From positions 57,378,001 through 57,442,000 of the forward strand of contig CANTUV010000024.1 in NCBI GenBank assembly GCA_947685225.1: DNA of 64,000 nucleotides, in the 5' to 3' direction. Under the pieces are notes generated by a model, which ran no database searches, was not told the origin of the DNA, and saw only the letters and a list, made by a program, of their open reading frames with translations. Both the position numbers and the translations under genes were made by a program. This document shows, in pieces, positions 9,964 to 21,611 of the stretch. This DNA comes from Garcia nutans. Taxonomy: Eukaryota; Streptophyta; Magnoliopsida; Malpighiales; Euphorbiaceae. How positions within the stretch are numbered: position 1 is the stretch's first letter; every line of letters starts with the position of its first letter.

Positions 9964-11525
9964 TGGGTACTTTACCAATAAAATACAAGTAACATATGAA
10001 AACATTTGGAAAATATGAAATAATTAAATCATAAATCAACCAACCTTAAACCAATAGAAATTTTGATACATTCAGTGTGATATGCTTTCAATAATGTAAA
10101 ATCATAATTCAACTCATTTGCATTTCATAGTTTAACGAAAAATATGTCTTTGGTTCAGGCTCTACTGGTATATAGGGAACCATAGTGATAAGGCAGTGGC
10201 CCTCACCACTGTAACATAGGTGGCCCTCACCACCGATATCAGATCACAGGAATGGCCCTCACCATCCTGGTTCTAACCAATGGGCCTCCCCATTGGCTTC
10301 AGTGGCCTCACCACTGAATAACATATCATATCACAATAATGAGCAGTACTGCATGCGTTAGTATAGTGCACCATACCCTTATCTACCACTCCCACTATCC
10401 AGTAGAGCATAAAGGTTAAAATGATTCAATTTAAGTTTCAAACTTCATTTTGGAATGATTCGAAAAATCATTTTAATTTCCGTCACGCTTTGCCATTTAT
10501 GCCGCGCACCACATTCTTTGGTCAAACCGTTACTCTTTTTCACATATTTAACATCCACAATAAACATATCAAATATTTCAAAGCATTCCTCAAAGGATCA
10601 CAAATTGACCAAATGAATAGTGTTGCGGCGAGAAAAATCGGCAATGCAAAATGGCATGACCAAATGAATAGTAAAATCTGGATTTTCTTCAAAATTTCAG
10701 TCCACTTCAATCATGCATTTGACCAAGTAAATGATCTTATTTTTGGCTGAAATTTTACAGAAAACTTATTTCATATGTTGACTAATTGCATGTAAAATTT
10801 CGTTGAAAAATTCCTCTGTTTTCTGCCTCAAACAATTTCCACAAAAAGGTCCAGAAAGCTGTCTTTTTGGGACCATTTCGGCCCAAACACATGAAATGCA
10901 TAGGATAGTTTATTTTTCTTTTGCAAATGAATATTAAGGCTTCTTTAATGGTAAAGTGAAGATTCAAACACTTCCCTTTGACAACTTTTGCATGTTTAAC
11001 TCAAATCAATATATTTAAGCATCAACAACAAAACTTTCATAAACCAAAGTTTGTAAAGCATCAAACCAAAATTAATTATTCAAAGGTAAAGTACCAAACC
11101 TTATTTCTTTAATTCCTCTTGGCTTTTCTTTCTTCTCCTTCTTTAATTCTTTATTTCTCCTTCAATCAATTCAAGATACAACATAAACCTTAGAATTTCA
11201 AAATAATAAATTATCCTCTATTTCTTTTCCAACCGAAACCCCTAATCCAACCTTATTAATCTTTCTATATCTTGGTTCTTCCATTTAATCAATTAATCTT
11301 ATTATTATTATTTTTTTTCAATTCCATATAAGACTCTAATTCCCAATCTTCCAATATATATATAACTACCTAAAACTAATACTAAAATTAAAGTCTACAC
11401 ACTTAAAAACCTTAGAACTTACCTTAAAAAATCAAAGTTTGGAAAAACTTGGAAGTCCCTTGGTATTTTCTTTTGTTGGCCGAATTTGGTGAGTGGAAAA
11501 GAGAGAATTTGCTCTTCATATCACC

Positions 11526-11537
11526 TATATTTATATA
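11526..11537 (-). promoter_or_regulatory. TATA box in E2 3' LTR
   Basis: TATATAAATATA on the element strand, about 860 bp into the LTR. The same sequence occurs in the 5' LTR at 20017-20028, where it would drive the E2 transcript. The call rests on the motif alone. Confidence 0.5.
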
Positions 11538-12382
11538 CAAAGGAAGTGATGATCACCTTGACCATTTGTCCACTTTTTCTCTTTCTTCATTTATTACACA
11601 TTTATTACATATGCTAAATGTTCTCTTTTGATTGGCCAACCTTTGATTTTTATAACTTCCTTTTTCCTTTACTTCTTTCCACTTGTCTCTCTTCCCATTG
11701 GATCTCATAAAGTTGTCCCGGGTTACTCATCCGGTCCCGACACGAAACCGGGCCCACATTACGTTCCGGCGATTAATCGATCATATCTTTTAAACCGTAT
11801 AGCTCCACGAGTCAAACTATATATGGTTTTGATCCTCTCGACCTCTACTTTCTATTTATAAGATCTATTTTAGGTTTCTAAGTCATTTTGAAAAATTACC
11901 GGTAAGCCCTCAACTTTTTACAAAATTCCCTTTTGGTCCTATTTTTGCTCGGGTTTTCTCCGGCTTCGTTTCTACTGACAATCGTTTCATATTTAACTTC
12001 TCGCCATTCTCTACGTACTCACGTCTTTATTTCCTACCCTAAATTCATGTATAACTTTAATTGGTAATGACCAAAATGCCCTTAGTCAACATTTCTTCAT
12101 TTTTCTTTAACGGGACATTTCCTGGAAAAACCGTTACACGTCGTTGCGATCCGATTTTTCTCTACATTCCATTTTTGTAATCTGTTATATGCACTATTAA
12201 GAACATCCGGTGCAACTTTTTTTGAAATTACATCTACGTCCCCAACTTTATTAAAAATTACAATTAGGTCCCTTTTGTCATACAACCTTATCTAGGGCTG
12301 TTATCAAGAATTATCTTCTCCTTTTCCCTACTCTCGCTATGCACGTGTCTACACTGCATAAATGCAGTAGGCGGATGTGACA

Positions 12383-12393
12383 GTTCCTTCCTC
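12383..12393 (-). other. Polypurine tract of E2
   Basis: GAGGAAGGAAC on the element strand, directly abutting the 3' LTR and just after the pol stop codon at 12400. It is the primer for plus-strand DNA synthesis. Confidence 0.75.
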
Positions 12394-12399
12394 GTTAAT

Positions 12400-13677
12400 T
12401 TAAGCTTCGTCCCGAAGCTCATCAAGTGAAAACAAATATGGGTATTGCTTCTTCATAGTTTCTTCGCGTTCCCATGTAGCTTCTTCTACTTTGTGATTCC
12501 TCCAAAGCACTTTGACCAATGGAATCTTCTTATTTCGCAACTCTTTGATTTCACGTGCTAGGATCTCTACCGGCTCTTCCTCATATGTCATTTCAGGCTG
12601 AATCTCAATATCTTGAACTTGTATGACGTGGGTTGGATCTGAACGATACCTCCTTAGCATCGAAACATGGAAAACATCATGTATTTTATTTAATTCAGGT
12701 GGTAACGCCAACTGGTAAGCTACCGGACCTACCCGTTTAATAATTTCATATGGTCCGATGAATCTAGGGCTTAGCTTGCCTTTTTGTTTAAATCGTAACA
12801 CTTTCTTCCAAGGAGAGACTTTGAGGAACACTCTGTCACCTACCTCAAACTGTATGTCTTTCCTTTTTAGATCCGCGTATGATTTTTGCCGGTCCGCTGC
12901 TGCTTTTAATCGGTCTCGAATGATTTCTACCTTCTCTTCAGTTTCCTTAACTATGTCTGGCCCCAACATCTTTTCCTCACTCAATTCTGTCCAGCAAACT
13001 GGAGTTCTGCATTTTCGACCATACAGTGCTTCGTAAGGTGCCATTTGTATGCTGGATTGATAACTGTTGTTGTACGCGAATTCCATTAAGCTTAGTTGTT
13101 TGTCCCAACTACCTTTAAATTCTAAAACGCACGCCCTCAACATATCTTCCAAAATTTGAATCACTCTTTCCGACTGTCCGTCTGTCTGGGGATGAAATGC
13201 TGTACTGTGGTAAGTTCGAGTTCCAAGGGCTGTTTGTAACTTCTGCCAAAAATTTGACGTAAAACGTGGGTCTCGATCGGATATGATCGAAGTTGGAACT
13301 CCGTGGAGACGTATAATCTCTTTGATATACAAGTCTGCCAACTTGTCTAGCGAGTAATCCACACGTACTGGTATGAAATGAGCGGACTTAGTAAGCCGGT
13401 CTACGATTACCCAAATCGCGTCATGTTTGTCCCTTGTCATAGGCAATCCTGTGACAAAATCCATAGTAATACGATCCCATTTCCAGGTTGGAATCGTAAT
13501 AGGTTGTAGTAGCCCTGAGGGTAGTTGATGTTCCGCCTTCACTTGCTGACAGGTTAGACACTTCGTTACGTGATCAACGATATCCTTTTTCATTCCTGGC
13601 CACCAATAATACTCCTTCAAGTCCCGATACATTTTCGTTACTCCTGGATGCATTGTATAAGGACTGTTATGAGCTTC
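12400..13677 (-). pseudogene. E2 integrase core and chromodomain segment
   Basis: Last open segment of the broken E2 gag-pol, up to the natural stop. It has the integrase zinc-finger end (CLTCQQVKAEH), the catalytic D in TMDFVTGLP, D in ISDRDPRF and E in DGQSERV, then the GPYEI module. The C-terminus reads LVKVLWRNHKVEEATWE, a chromodomain-like motif typical of chromoviruses that target heterochromatin. The segment is in frame with the upstream parts but cut off by a TAA at 13678-13680. The three catalytic residues are intact here. Confidence 0.9.
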
Positions 13678-14202
13678 TTACAAAATCTGTTTCTTCAGCT
13701 CCTTGGACTTAGGTACCACCATTCTCTTCTTGTAGTAGAGAATACCATCAGGACGAATTTGATAGTCTCCTGAACAGTTCTCCTGCGCCTGTTGACTCCA
13801 CTTCTTCACTTGTTCATCTTCCTTCTGAGCCTCACGTATTTGTTGATGTAAATTAGGTCGCACGTGCATTTCTGCAAAGATAGCTCCATCTTCTGTAGGT
13901 TTTAACGTTACCCTCATAGCACTTAGCGCTTGCATTGACTTCCTACTAAGTGCATCTGCTACGACATTCGCTTTGCCCGGGTGATAATTAATCGTATAGT
14001 CGTAGTTGGCTAACCATTGCATCCATTTTCGCTGTCGCAGGTTTAAATCTTTCTGCGTGGGCAAATATTTCAGGCTTTGATGATCCGTAAAGATGTAACA
14101 TTTTTCCCCGTATAAGTAGTGCCTCCACGTCTTGAAAGCCAAAACAATCGCTGCTAGCTCTAAGTCATGCGTAGGATAATTCTTTTCATGTGGCTTGAGC
14201 TG
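13678..14202 (-). pseudogene. E2 RNase H to integrase N-terminal segment
   Basis: In-frame continuation bounded by TGA at 14203-14205 and TAA at 13678-13680. It carries the RNase H second half (FTDHQSLKYL, then RQRKWMQWLANYDY and HPGKANVVADALSR) and the linker to integrase. Both bounding stops differ from the conserved coding pattern in E3 and E5, which identifies them as nonsense mutations. Confidence 0.88.
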
Positions 14203-14628
14203 TCAAGAGACATACGCAATGACTTTGCCTTCCTGCATCAATACACAACCTAACCCGATATGGGATGCATCGCTATAAATCACAAAATCTTTTCCTGATT
14301 CTGGTTGTGTAAGAATAGGTGCTTCAGTAAGTTTTTGTTTCAGCTTTTCAAAGCTCCATTGACAAGCGTCGGTCCACTGGAATTTGGCATTCTTCTGAAG
14401 TAGCTTGGTCATAGGTACGGCGATCATGGAAAACCCTTTAACGAATCTCCGATAATATCCTGCTAATCCCAAGAAACTACGGACTTCCGTTACTGTCTTA
14501 GGTGACTTCCATTCCAATACTGCTTCTATTTTCTTGGGATCGACCCTTATTCCTTCTGCCGATACAATATGTCCCAAGAAAGCTACTTCTTCCAACCAAA
14601 ATTCGCATTTGCTGAATTTAGCGTATAA
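14203..14628 (-). pseudogene. E2 reverse transcriptase thumb and RNase H first half
   Basis: In frame between TAG (14629-14631) and TGA (14203-14205). It shows AFLGHIVSAEGIRVDPKK, the RT connection FLGLAGYYRRF, and the RNase H start YSDASHIGLGCVLMQ. Single-base nonsense changes account for both ends; reading frame is otherwise preserved. Confidence 0.88.
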
Positions 14629-16302
14629 CTACTTCTCACGCAGGGTTTGCAAAACAATTCTAAGGTGACGATCATGATCCTCTCGATTCTTTGAATACAC
14701 CAATATGTCGTCAATAAATACCACCACAAACTGATCCAAATACGGGTGGAAGATTCTATTCATCAGATCCATGAATACTGCAGGTGCGTTCGTTAATCCG
14801 AAAGGCATAACAATGAATTCATAATGTCCATAGCGAGTTCTGAATGTGGTTTTTGATATGTCTTCATCTTTAATTCCCAATTGATGATAACCCGATCGTA
14901 GATCAATTTTTGAAAAGACTCTAGCACCTTTGAGTTGATCAAACAGATCATCTATGCGAGGTAACGGATACTTGTTTTTGATGGTCAGCTTATTAAGTTG
15001 ACGGTAATCTACACACAACCTTAAGGATCCGTCTTTCTTTTTCACAAACAATACTGGTGCTCCCCATGGTGACACGCTTGGCCTTATGAACCCCTTGTCT
15101 AAAAGTTCTTGTAGCTGTACCTTTAATTCTTTTAGCTCCGCTGGCGCCATTCGGTAAGGTGCGATAGATACTGGTGCAGCTCCCGGGTACACATCTATGG
15201 TGAATTTCACCTCTCGTTTAGGTGGTAGTCCGGGTAAATCGTCAGGAAATACGTCGGGAAAATCGCATACAGTAGGTATATCTTGTAACTTTGGTGCCTC
15301 TTCTTTTGCTACTACTGCACATACCAGGTATGCCTCGCAGCCTTTTTGCACTAACCTCTTAGCCGTCATGGCAGAAATGATGTTAGTTAGATAGTCCTTC
15401 CTTTTTCCCACTAGAGTCACTTCGTCACCGTCTGCAGTATGCAAGGTAACTCTATTCCGTTTACAGTCAACCAATGCATCGTGTTTGGCTAACCAATCCA
15501 TTCCAAGGATAGCATCAAATTCTTGAAATGGTAGTTCAAATAAATCTCCCCAAAAGATATGTCCGTGTATCTCTACGGGACAATCTTTCACTACCTTCCT
15601 AGTAATCACCTCATTTCCTAATGGGTTAGTAACTAATATTCCTTCTTTCTCTAGTTCTACCTTTAGGTCCTCAAGTTTTTCATTTTTCGTGCATATATAT
15701 GAGTGTGAAGAACCTGGATCTATTAAAACGTAAAGTGGAACTTCAAACATAGACAACTGACCTGCAATCACGTCTAGCGCTTCTTCGTCTTCTCGCCCCC
15801 TCATGGCATACATTCTAGCAGGAGCCCTTGCTTCTGGTCGATTCACTGTTTCAGATTGCACACGCGACGGATTTTCGCTCCTTCCTCTGCCTCGGCCTCG
15901 ACCTGCTGCCGTTTGCGATCTCTCAGTATCCCTAGGTAGATTCTGTATTCGCTGGGGACACTCTCTCATAAGGTGGTCTAAAGATCCACATATATAACAT
16001 GCAAATGTCCGACCCCAACATTCTCCCGTGTGACGGCGTCCGCATTGATCACAGCGTGGATTATTATTTTCGCCTTCATTACCTCTCGGACCGATAAAGA
16101 AGTTACCTCCGCTTCGGCTGAATCCTCTTCCTTGTCCTCTTCCGGATCGTCCCGTACTAGCGACTGAGGTAGTTTGACTTAAGCCACCGCGAATTGATCC
16201 CTGACTGTAACCTCGACGTTGACCGCCTCCCGTGGAGCCACTGCCGCGGAATCGTTTTCTTGATGATTGGTAGTTTCCTGAATAGTTCTGGGTACCTCTC
16301 TT
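14629..16302 (-). pseudogene. E2 nucleocapsid, protease and reverse transcriptase segment
   Basis: Open from just after the TAG at 16303 to the TAG at 14629. It begins with an Arg/Gly-rich nucleocapsid, an incomplete Cys-His cluster (CDQCGRRHTGEC) and a canonical CX2CX4HX4C knuckle (CYICGSLDHLMREC). The protease has IDPGSSHSY and ILGMDWL. The RT has LDKGFIRPS, CVDYRQLN, FSKIDLRSGYHQ and the FIDD box. The first 111 codons lack a methionine but are stop-free, so they belong to the same ORF. No frameshift was found. Confidence 0.9.
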
Positions 16303-17091
16303 CTATTTCATCTTCTGTCGTCTATTCTGCTCATCAGACTGACATTGCTCTACTTCTAGAGCCCTATTGACCAACTCGGAAAATTCTTTGATATTAGCAG
16401 CAATTAGCTGCATCCTAATCTCATTATTCAATCCATCCTGGAACTGCTTACATCTATCATGTTCATCTTCAATTGTCTTCTTGGCATACCTACTCGGCCT
16501 AGTAAATTCCCTCTCGTACTCAGCAACGGTTAGTCGACCTTGCTTTAAGTGTAGAAACTCCTTTTTCTTGGCATCTAGGTATGCCTCCGATATAAACTTC
16601 CTCTTGAACTCATTCACAAAGAAATCCCATGTTCTCTGTTCCGGTGAAACTCGTTGGTGAACTGTGTCCCACCATATATATGCTTCTTCCACTAATAAGG
16701 AAGTAGCACATATCACTCGCTCTTCTGGCGTACACTGTAACTGATCTAATGCTCGTATTGTTCCTTCCAGCCAATACTCGGCTGTTGAAGAATCATCGTC
16801 CCTTCGAGCCTTAAACTCCTTCGCACCATACTTTCTTATCTTTTCTATTGGGGGTTTCCTTTCCCCTCCTACAGCAGGTACTGGTACGGATGCTGGCGCT
16901 GGGGGTGGTGCTGGGGCAACGCCGGCTATCTGCCGAAATACGGCAGCCATTTGTTGCAACATTTCATTGGGAATAGGAGCATCAGCGGGTGGTTGCTCCG
17001 ACGCTGATGTCTCAGATACACGCATTTCTACAACTCGGGAGGCCTGAGACTCAACCTCCTCCTCTATATCACGCTGCGCTGCTTGCGACAT
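16303..17091 (-). pseudogene. E2 gag N-terminal part
   Basis: 262-codon gag start beginning MSQAAQRD, truncated by a TAG after QKMK. It has the Retrotrans_gag pattern: AEYWLEGTIRALDQL, then ICATSLLVEEAYIWWDTV, FKRKF and FLHLKQGRLTVAEYEREF. The coding frame continues in the next segment, so the stop is a point mutation. The acceptor-like CTCTTTAG directly precedes the ATG. Confidence 0.9.
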
Positions 17092-17388
17092 CTAAAGAGT
17101 AAACATATACCATCCCATCATTATTAACGACCCAGACCAACAGCATTATCTTACCCTAGGTGGCATGTATATAAATATAAAATTCTTAATTAACACATAT
17201 ACAACACAACTTTTATTTATTTCCAAACACAAAGTTTTACAATATTAGGAAGCCCTTATATACATTGCAAAATTTAGGACTCCTCACTATTATATCACCA
17301 TATTATACTACCATACAATATTTACATGATACCTTTATCTCACATATATATAACTAAAAGAACCACCAAACACAACACATCTCAAGAC

Positions 17389-17778
17389 TCAATGAGTAGG
17401 TGCCCTAGGTGAAGTGGCACTGTCTGAAAAATATTCTACTATCTCGGGATCAAAATCGGGGTCATGTGATGCTTCACTACGTAAGTACTGGCCTAGCTCT
17501 TGAACCCTCTCCTGTAAAGTTTGAATCTCTTGATGTGCTATCTCGAGGCTTCTACCAACACTATCCAACTCCGCTCTATAACTAAGCCTGTCTTCTTTTA
17601 ACATCTGCACGTCATCTATCAAGGAGGAAATCATCTCATCTTTTATTCTCAAGTCTTCACGATCTTGTATACTTCTATCGGCCAAAATTTCTATAGTCTC
17701 ATCTTGCTCCTGCGCTAGCTGTCTCAACCTCTCTACTTCTATCCTTAGCTCCCTCACCTCCTCGTTTAGGTCACCCAT
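17389..17778 (-). CDS. E2 accessory coiled-coil ORF upstream of gag
   Basis: A 129-codon intact ORF in the leader between PBS (17921) and gag (17091). Residues 1-100 form a nearly continuous heptad coiled coil (EEVRELRIEVERLRQLAQ and onward); the C-terminus is acidic and Ser/Pro-rich. No domain is recognised. It is open although gag-pol of the same element has four stops. E3 and E5, related elements, show no such ORF: in E3 only about 150 bp separate PBS and gag. It may be expressed from the full-length RNA ahead of gag or be a captured gene. Function is unknown. Confidence 0.6.
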   Translation of the reverse strand: MGDLNEEVRELRIEVERLRQLAQEQDETIEILADRSIQDREDLRIKDEMISSLIDDVQMLKEDRLSYRAELDSVGRSLEIAHQEIQTLQERVQELGQYLRSEASHDPDFDPEIVEYFSDSATSPRAPTH

Positions 17779-17920
17779 TATTACTCCTGGATAAGTTGAA
17801 TAACATAACTAACAATGACACACACATGTATAGTTATATAATTAAAACCCCTATTCTAACCCTATGTGTCATGCATTTAAGGTTTAGTTCGACTAACTAC
17901 CCAGAACCGGCTAAACCTTT

Positions 17921-17932
17921 GCTCTGATACCA
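17921..17932 (-). other. Primer binding site of E2 (initiator tRNA-Met)
   Basis: TGGTATCAGAGC on the element strand, five bases inside the 5' LTR edge. This is the standard chromovirus PBS. Confidence 0.9.
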
Positions 17933-17937
17933 CTAAT

Positions 17938-20873
17938 TGTAACACCCCTTCCCAACCTACATGTGTAAGTCGAGTAGAGGCGCCACACTATCCTAATGTT
18001 GTTACCAATTTACTTAGTCAAATTTTAATTCTGATTTTTACAGAAATTTTGCCATAGTTCCGCCTAGAAATTTGGATCCCAAGTGTCGACAAAACTTGTT
18101 TTTCTGATTTTTTTTAAACATTTTACACAGACCAATATAATTACCATCAAATTTAATGCACTCCCAATGAATCCACCTTATACCCTCAACTACAAACTGC
18201 ACGAAGAGTTCACACTTCTAATATAACATAAAGTAAAGATTTATGATTATTACATACTACTAACATACAATTATAACATAGAAAATCTCTTTTATATTTA
18301 TTCATATACATGCCACAACTAGCTAACTCAAAATGGAACTAAAAGATCTACCCCTGAGATTTGCTGTGGTCTGGTCGTTGCTTTCCCAAGATTTATCTAC
18401 TGCTCCGAACCTACGAGTCAAGGAAAACTTAACTCGCTGAGCAATGTCGCTCAGTGGGTACTTTACCAATAAAATACAAGTAACATATGAAAACATTTGG
18501 AAAATATGAAATAATTAAATCATAAATCAACCAACCTTAAACCAATAGAAATTTTGATACATTCAGTGTGATATGCTTTCAATAATGTAAAATCATAATT
18601 CAACTCATTTGCATTTCATAGTTTAACGAAAAATATGTCTTTGGTTCAGGCTCTACTGGTATATAGGGAACCATAGTGATAAGGCAGTGGCCCTCACCAC
18701 TGTAACATAGGTGGCCCTCACCACCGATATCAGATCACAGGAATGGCCCTCACCATCCTAGTTCTAACCAATGGGCCTCTCCATTGGCTTCAGTGGCCTC
18801 ACCACTGAATAACATATCATATCACAATAATGAGCAGTACTGCATGCGTTAGTATAGTGCACCATACCCTTATCTACCACTCCCACTATCCAGTAGAGCA
18901 TAAAGGTTAAAATGATTCAATTTAAGTTTCAAACTTCATTTTGGAATGATTCGAAAAATCATTTTAATTTCCGTCACGCTTTGCCATTTATGCCGCGCAC
19001 CACATTCTTTGGTCAAACCGTTACTCTTTTTCACATATTTAACATCCATAATAAACATATCAAATATTTCAAAGCATTCCTCAAAGGATCACAAATTGAC
19101 CAAATGAATAGTGTTGCGGCGAGAAAAATCGGCAACGCAAAATGGCATGACCGAATGAATAGTAAAATCTGGATTTTCGTCAAAATTTCAGTCCACTTCA
19201 ATCATGCATTTGACCAAGTAAATGATCTTATTTTTTGCTGAAATTTTACAAAAAACTTATTTCATATGTTGACTAATTGCATGTAAAATTTCGTTGAAAA
19301 ATTCCTTTGTTTGCTGCCTCAAACAATTTCCACAAAAAGGTCCAGAAAGCTGTCTTTTTGGGACCGTTTCGGCCCAAACACATGAAATGCATAGGATAGT
19401 TTATTTTTCTTTTGCAAATCAATATTAAGGCTTCTTTAATGGTAAAGTGAAGATTCAAACACTTCCCTTTGACAACTTTTGCATGTTTAACTCAAATCAA
19501 TATATTTAAGCATCAACAACAAAACTTTCATAAACCAAAGTTTGTAAAGCATCAAACCAAAATTAATTATTCAAAGGTAAAGTACCAAACCTTATTTCTT
19601 TAATTCCTCTTGGCTTTTCTTTCTTCTCCTTCTTTAATTCTTTATTTCTCCTTCAATCAATTCAAGATACAACATAAACCTTAGAATTTCAAAATAATAA
19701 ATTATCCTCTATTTCTTTTCCAACCGAAACCCCTAATCCAACCTTATTAATCTTTCTATATCTTGGTTCTTCCATTTAATCAATTAATCTTATTATTATT
19801 ATTTTTTTTTCAATTCCATATAAGACTCTAATTCCCAATCTTCCAATATATATATAACTACCTAAAACTAATACTAAAATTAAAGTCTACACACTTAAAA
19901 ACCTTAGAACTTACCTTAAAAATCAAAGTTTGGAAAAACTTGGAAGTCCCTTGGTATTTTCTTTTGTTGGCCGAATTTGGTGAGTGGAAAAGAGAGAATT
20001 TGCTCTTCATATCACCTATATTTATATACAAAGGAAGTGATGATCACCTTGACCATTTGTCCACTTTTTCTCTTTCTTCATTTATTACACATTTATTACA
20101 TATGCTAAATGTTCTCTTTTGATTGGCCAACCTTTGATTTTTATAACTTCCTTTTTCCTTTACTTCTTTCCACTTGTCTCTCTTCCCATTGGATCTCATA
20201 AAGTTGTCCCGGGTTACTCATCCGGTCCCGACACGAAACCGGGCCCACATTACGTTCCGGCGATTAATCGATCATATCTTTTAAACCGTATAGCTCCACG
20301 AGTCAAACTATATATGGTTTTGATCCTCTCGACCTCTACTTTCTATTTATAAGATCTATTTTAGGTTTCTAAGTCATTTTGAAAAATTACCGGTAAGCCC
20401 TCAATTTTTTACAAAATTCCCTTTTGGTCCTATTTTTGCTCGGGTTTTCTCCGGCTTCGTTTCTACTGACAATCGTTTCATATTTAACTTCTCGCCATTC
20501 TCTACGTACTCACGTCTTTATTTCCTACCCTAAATTCATGTATAACTTTAATTGGTAATGACCAAAATGCCCTTAGTCAACATTTCTTCATTTTTCTTTA
20601 ACGGGACATTTCCTGGAAAAACCGTTACACGTCGTTGCGATCCGATTTTTCTCTACATTCCATTTTTGGAATCTGTTATATGCACTATTAAGAACATCCG
20701 GTGCAACTTTCTTTGAAATTACATCTACGTCCCCAACTTTGTTAAAAATTACAATTAGGTCCCTTTTGTCATACAACCTTATCTAGGGCTGTTATCAAGA
20801 ATTATCTTCTCCTTTTCCCTACTCTCGCTATGCACGTGTCTACACTGCATAAATGCAGTAGGCGGATGTGACA
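17938..20873 (-). repeat. E2 5' LTR
   Basis: 2936 bp, nearly identical to 9444-12382, with about twenty scattered differences noticed by eye. It carries a TATA box at 20017-20028 and is followed by the target duplication CCCGG. Confidence 0.95.
20017..20028 (-). promoter_or_regulatory. TATA box in E2 5' LTR
   Basis: TATATAAATATA on the element strand, correctly placed to initiate the E2 genomic transcript. The motif is identical in the other LTR. Confidence 0.5.
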
Positions 20874-21230
20874 CCCGGGATGGTTTGGGTTCTGGACCCG
20901 ATTCGAGTTTTGTACTAGGAAAAAATTTATATTATGGACCCGAGCTAAGTTTTGGACTTAAGGATAATTAGGGTTCTGGACCCAAGCTAAGTTATGGAAT
21001 TAAGGGTAATTAGGGTTCTGGACTCGAGCTATGTTCTGGACTTAAGGGTAATTTGGGTTCTTGACCCGATCTAAGTTATGGATTTAAGAGAGATACGCGT
21101 TCTGGACCCGAGCTAGGTTCTAGACTTAAGGATAATTAGGGTTTTGGATCCGAGCTAAGTTCTGGGCTTAAGGGTAATTTACATTCTAGATCTAAGGGTA
21201 ACTAGGGTTCTAGACCCGAGCTAAGAGAGA
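20874..21230. repeat. Tandem array of a roughly 42-bp unit, right part
   Basis: Seven or eight diverged copies built from GGGTTCTGGACCCGAGCTAA and TTCTGGACTTAAGGGTAATT. It continues the array at 9310-9443 and starts with the E2 target duplication CCCGG. Confidence 0.85.
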
Positions 21231-21611
21231 TTTAATTGTCTGCAAAAGAAAAATTAGCTAATTTTTACCATGCACATATCTTCTCCTTGTCCCCCAAGTG
21301 TAAAAATATTTAAAAGTGCAAAAATATTTATATACACACAAATATTTGAATGATTGAATTGAATAATTGAGTTTCCTATTTATTTACTGTATAGTTACTA
21401 TTTATGCACTATTCACCAAATATTCATTTACTGTTTATAAATAGTAATTTACTATTTATCAATAGTAAAATTTACTTTTTCTCTTTTTTTATGAGAATAC
21501 TGTTTTCCTTTTTGATTTTTGTCTTTTTCATTTGCTATTTCTCTATATAAACGTTGTAGCTCATTTATTCATTTCATTCATAGTAGCTTATTTCTTCGTT
21601 TCATTCATATC
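21231..21611 (+). other. AT-rich spacer with promoter-like end
   Basis: No ORF. It holds short direct repeats (TTTACTATTTAT-like, around 21380-21470) and ends with a TATA box and two copies of TTCATTTCATTCATA-like sequence directly before the minisatellite. Origin unknown. Confidence 0.5.
21542..21551 (+). promoter_or_regulatory. Candidate TATA box upstream of the minisatellite
   Basis: TCTATATAAA lies 60 bp upstream of the first 24-bp repeat, oriented towards the array. A transcript starting about 30 bp downstream would enter the array. The call is motif-based only. Confidence 0.35.

Larger units (their letters stand above)
9444..12382 (-). repeat. E2 3' LTR
   Basis: Nearly identical to 17938-20873. 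Begins TGTAACACCCC on the plus strand and ends GATGTGACA. Contains a TATA box (11526-11537) and the conserved CTGAGC/GCTCAG hairpin (9946-9963). The middle carries several TGGCCCTCACCA-type short repeats around 10190-10320. Small ORFs inside are shared by both LTR copies and look non-coding. Confidence 0.95.
9444..20873 (-). mobile_element. E2, complete Tekay/Del-like chromovirus LTR retrotransposon
   Basis: Full-length 11.4-kb element on the minus strand. LTRs are 2939 and 2936 bp, run TGTCACATCC...GGGTGTTACA on the element strand, and are flanked by the 5-bp duplication CCCGG (9439-9443 and 20874-20878). It has an initiator tRNA-Met PBS, a polypurine tract, gag-pol with an integrase C-terminal chromodomain-like segment, and an extra coiled-coil ORF upstream of gag. 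By eye I count only about twenty differences between the LTRs, so insertion is recent. Four in-frame stops make gag-pol non-functional. Long LTRs, tRNA-Met priming and the C-terminal ATWE motif point to the Tekay clade. Confidence 0.93.

Noticed and set aside
10421..10750. 109-codon and other small ORFs repeated in both E2 LTRs (also 11449, 11628, 12097)
   Set aside because: Duplicated only because the LTR is duplicated; on the strand opposite to or unrelated to the element's transcript, with no protein-like features.
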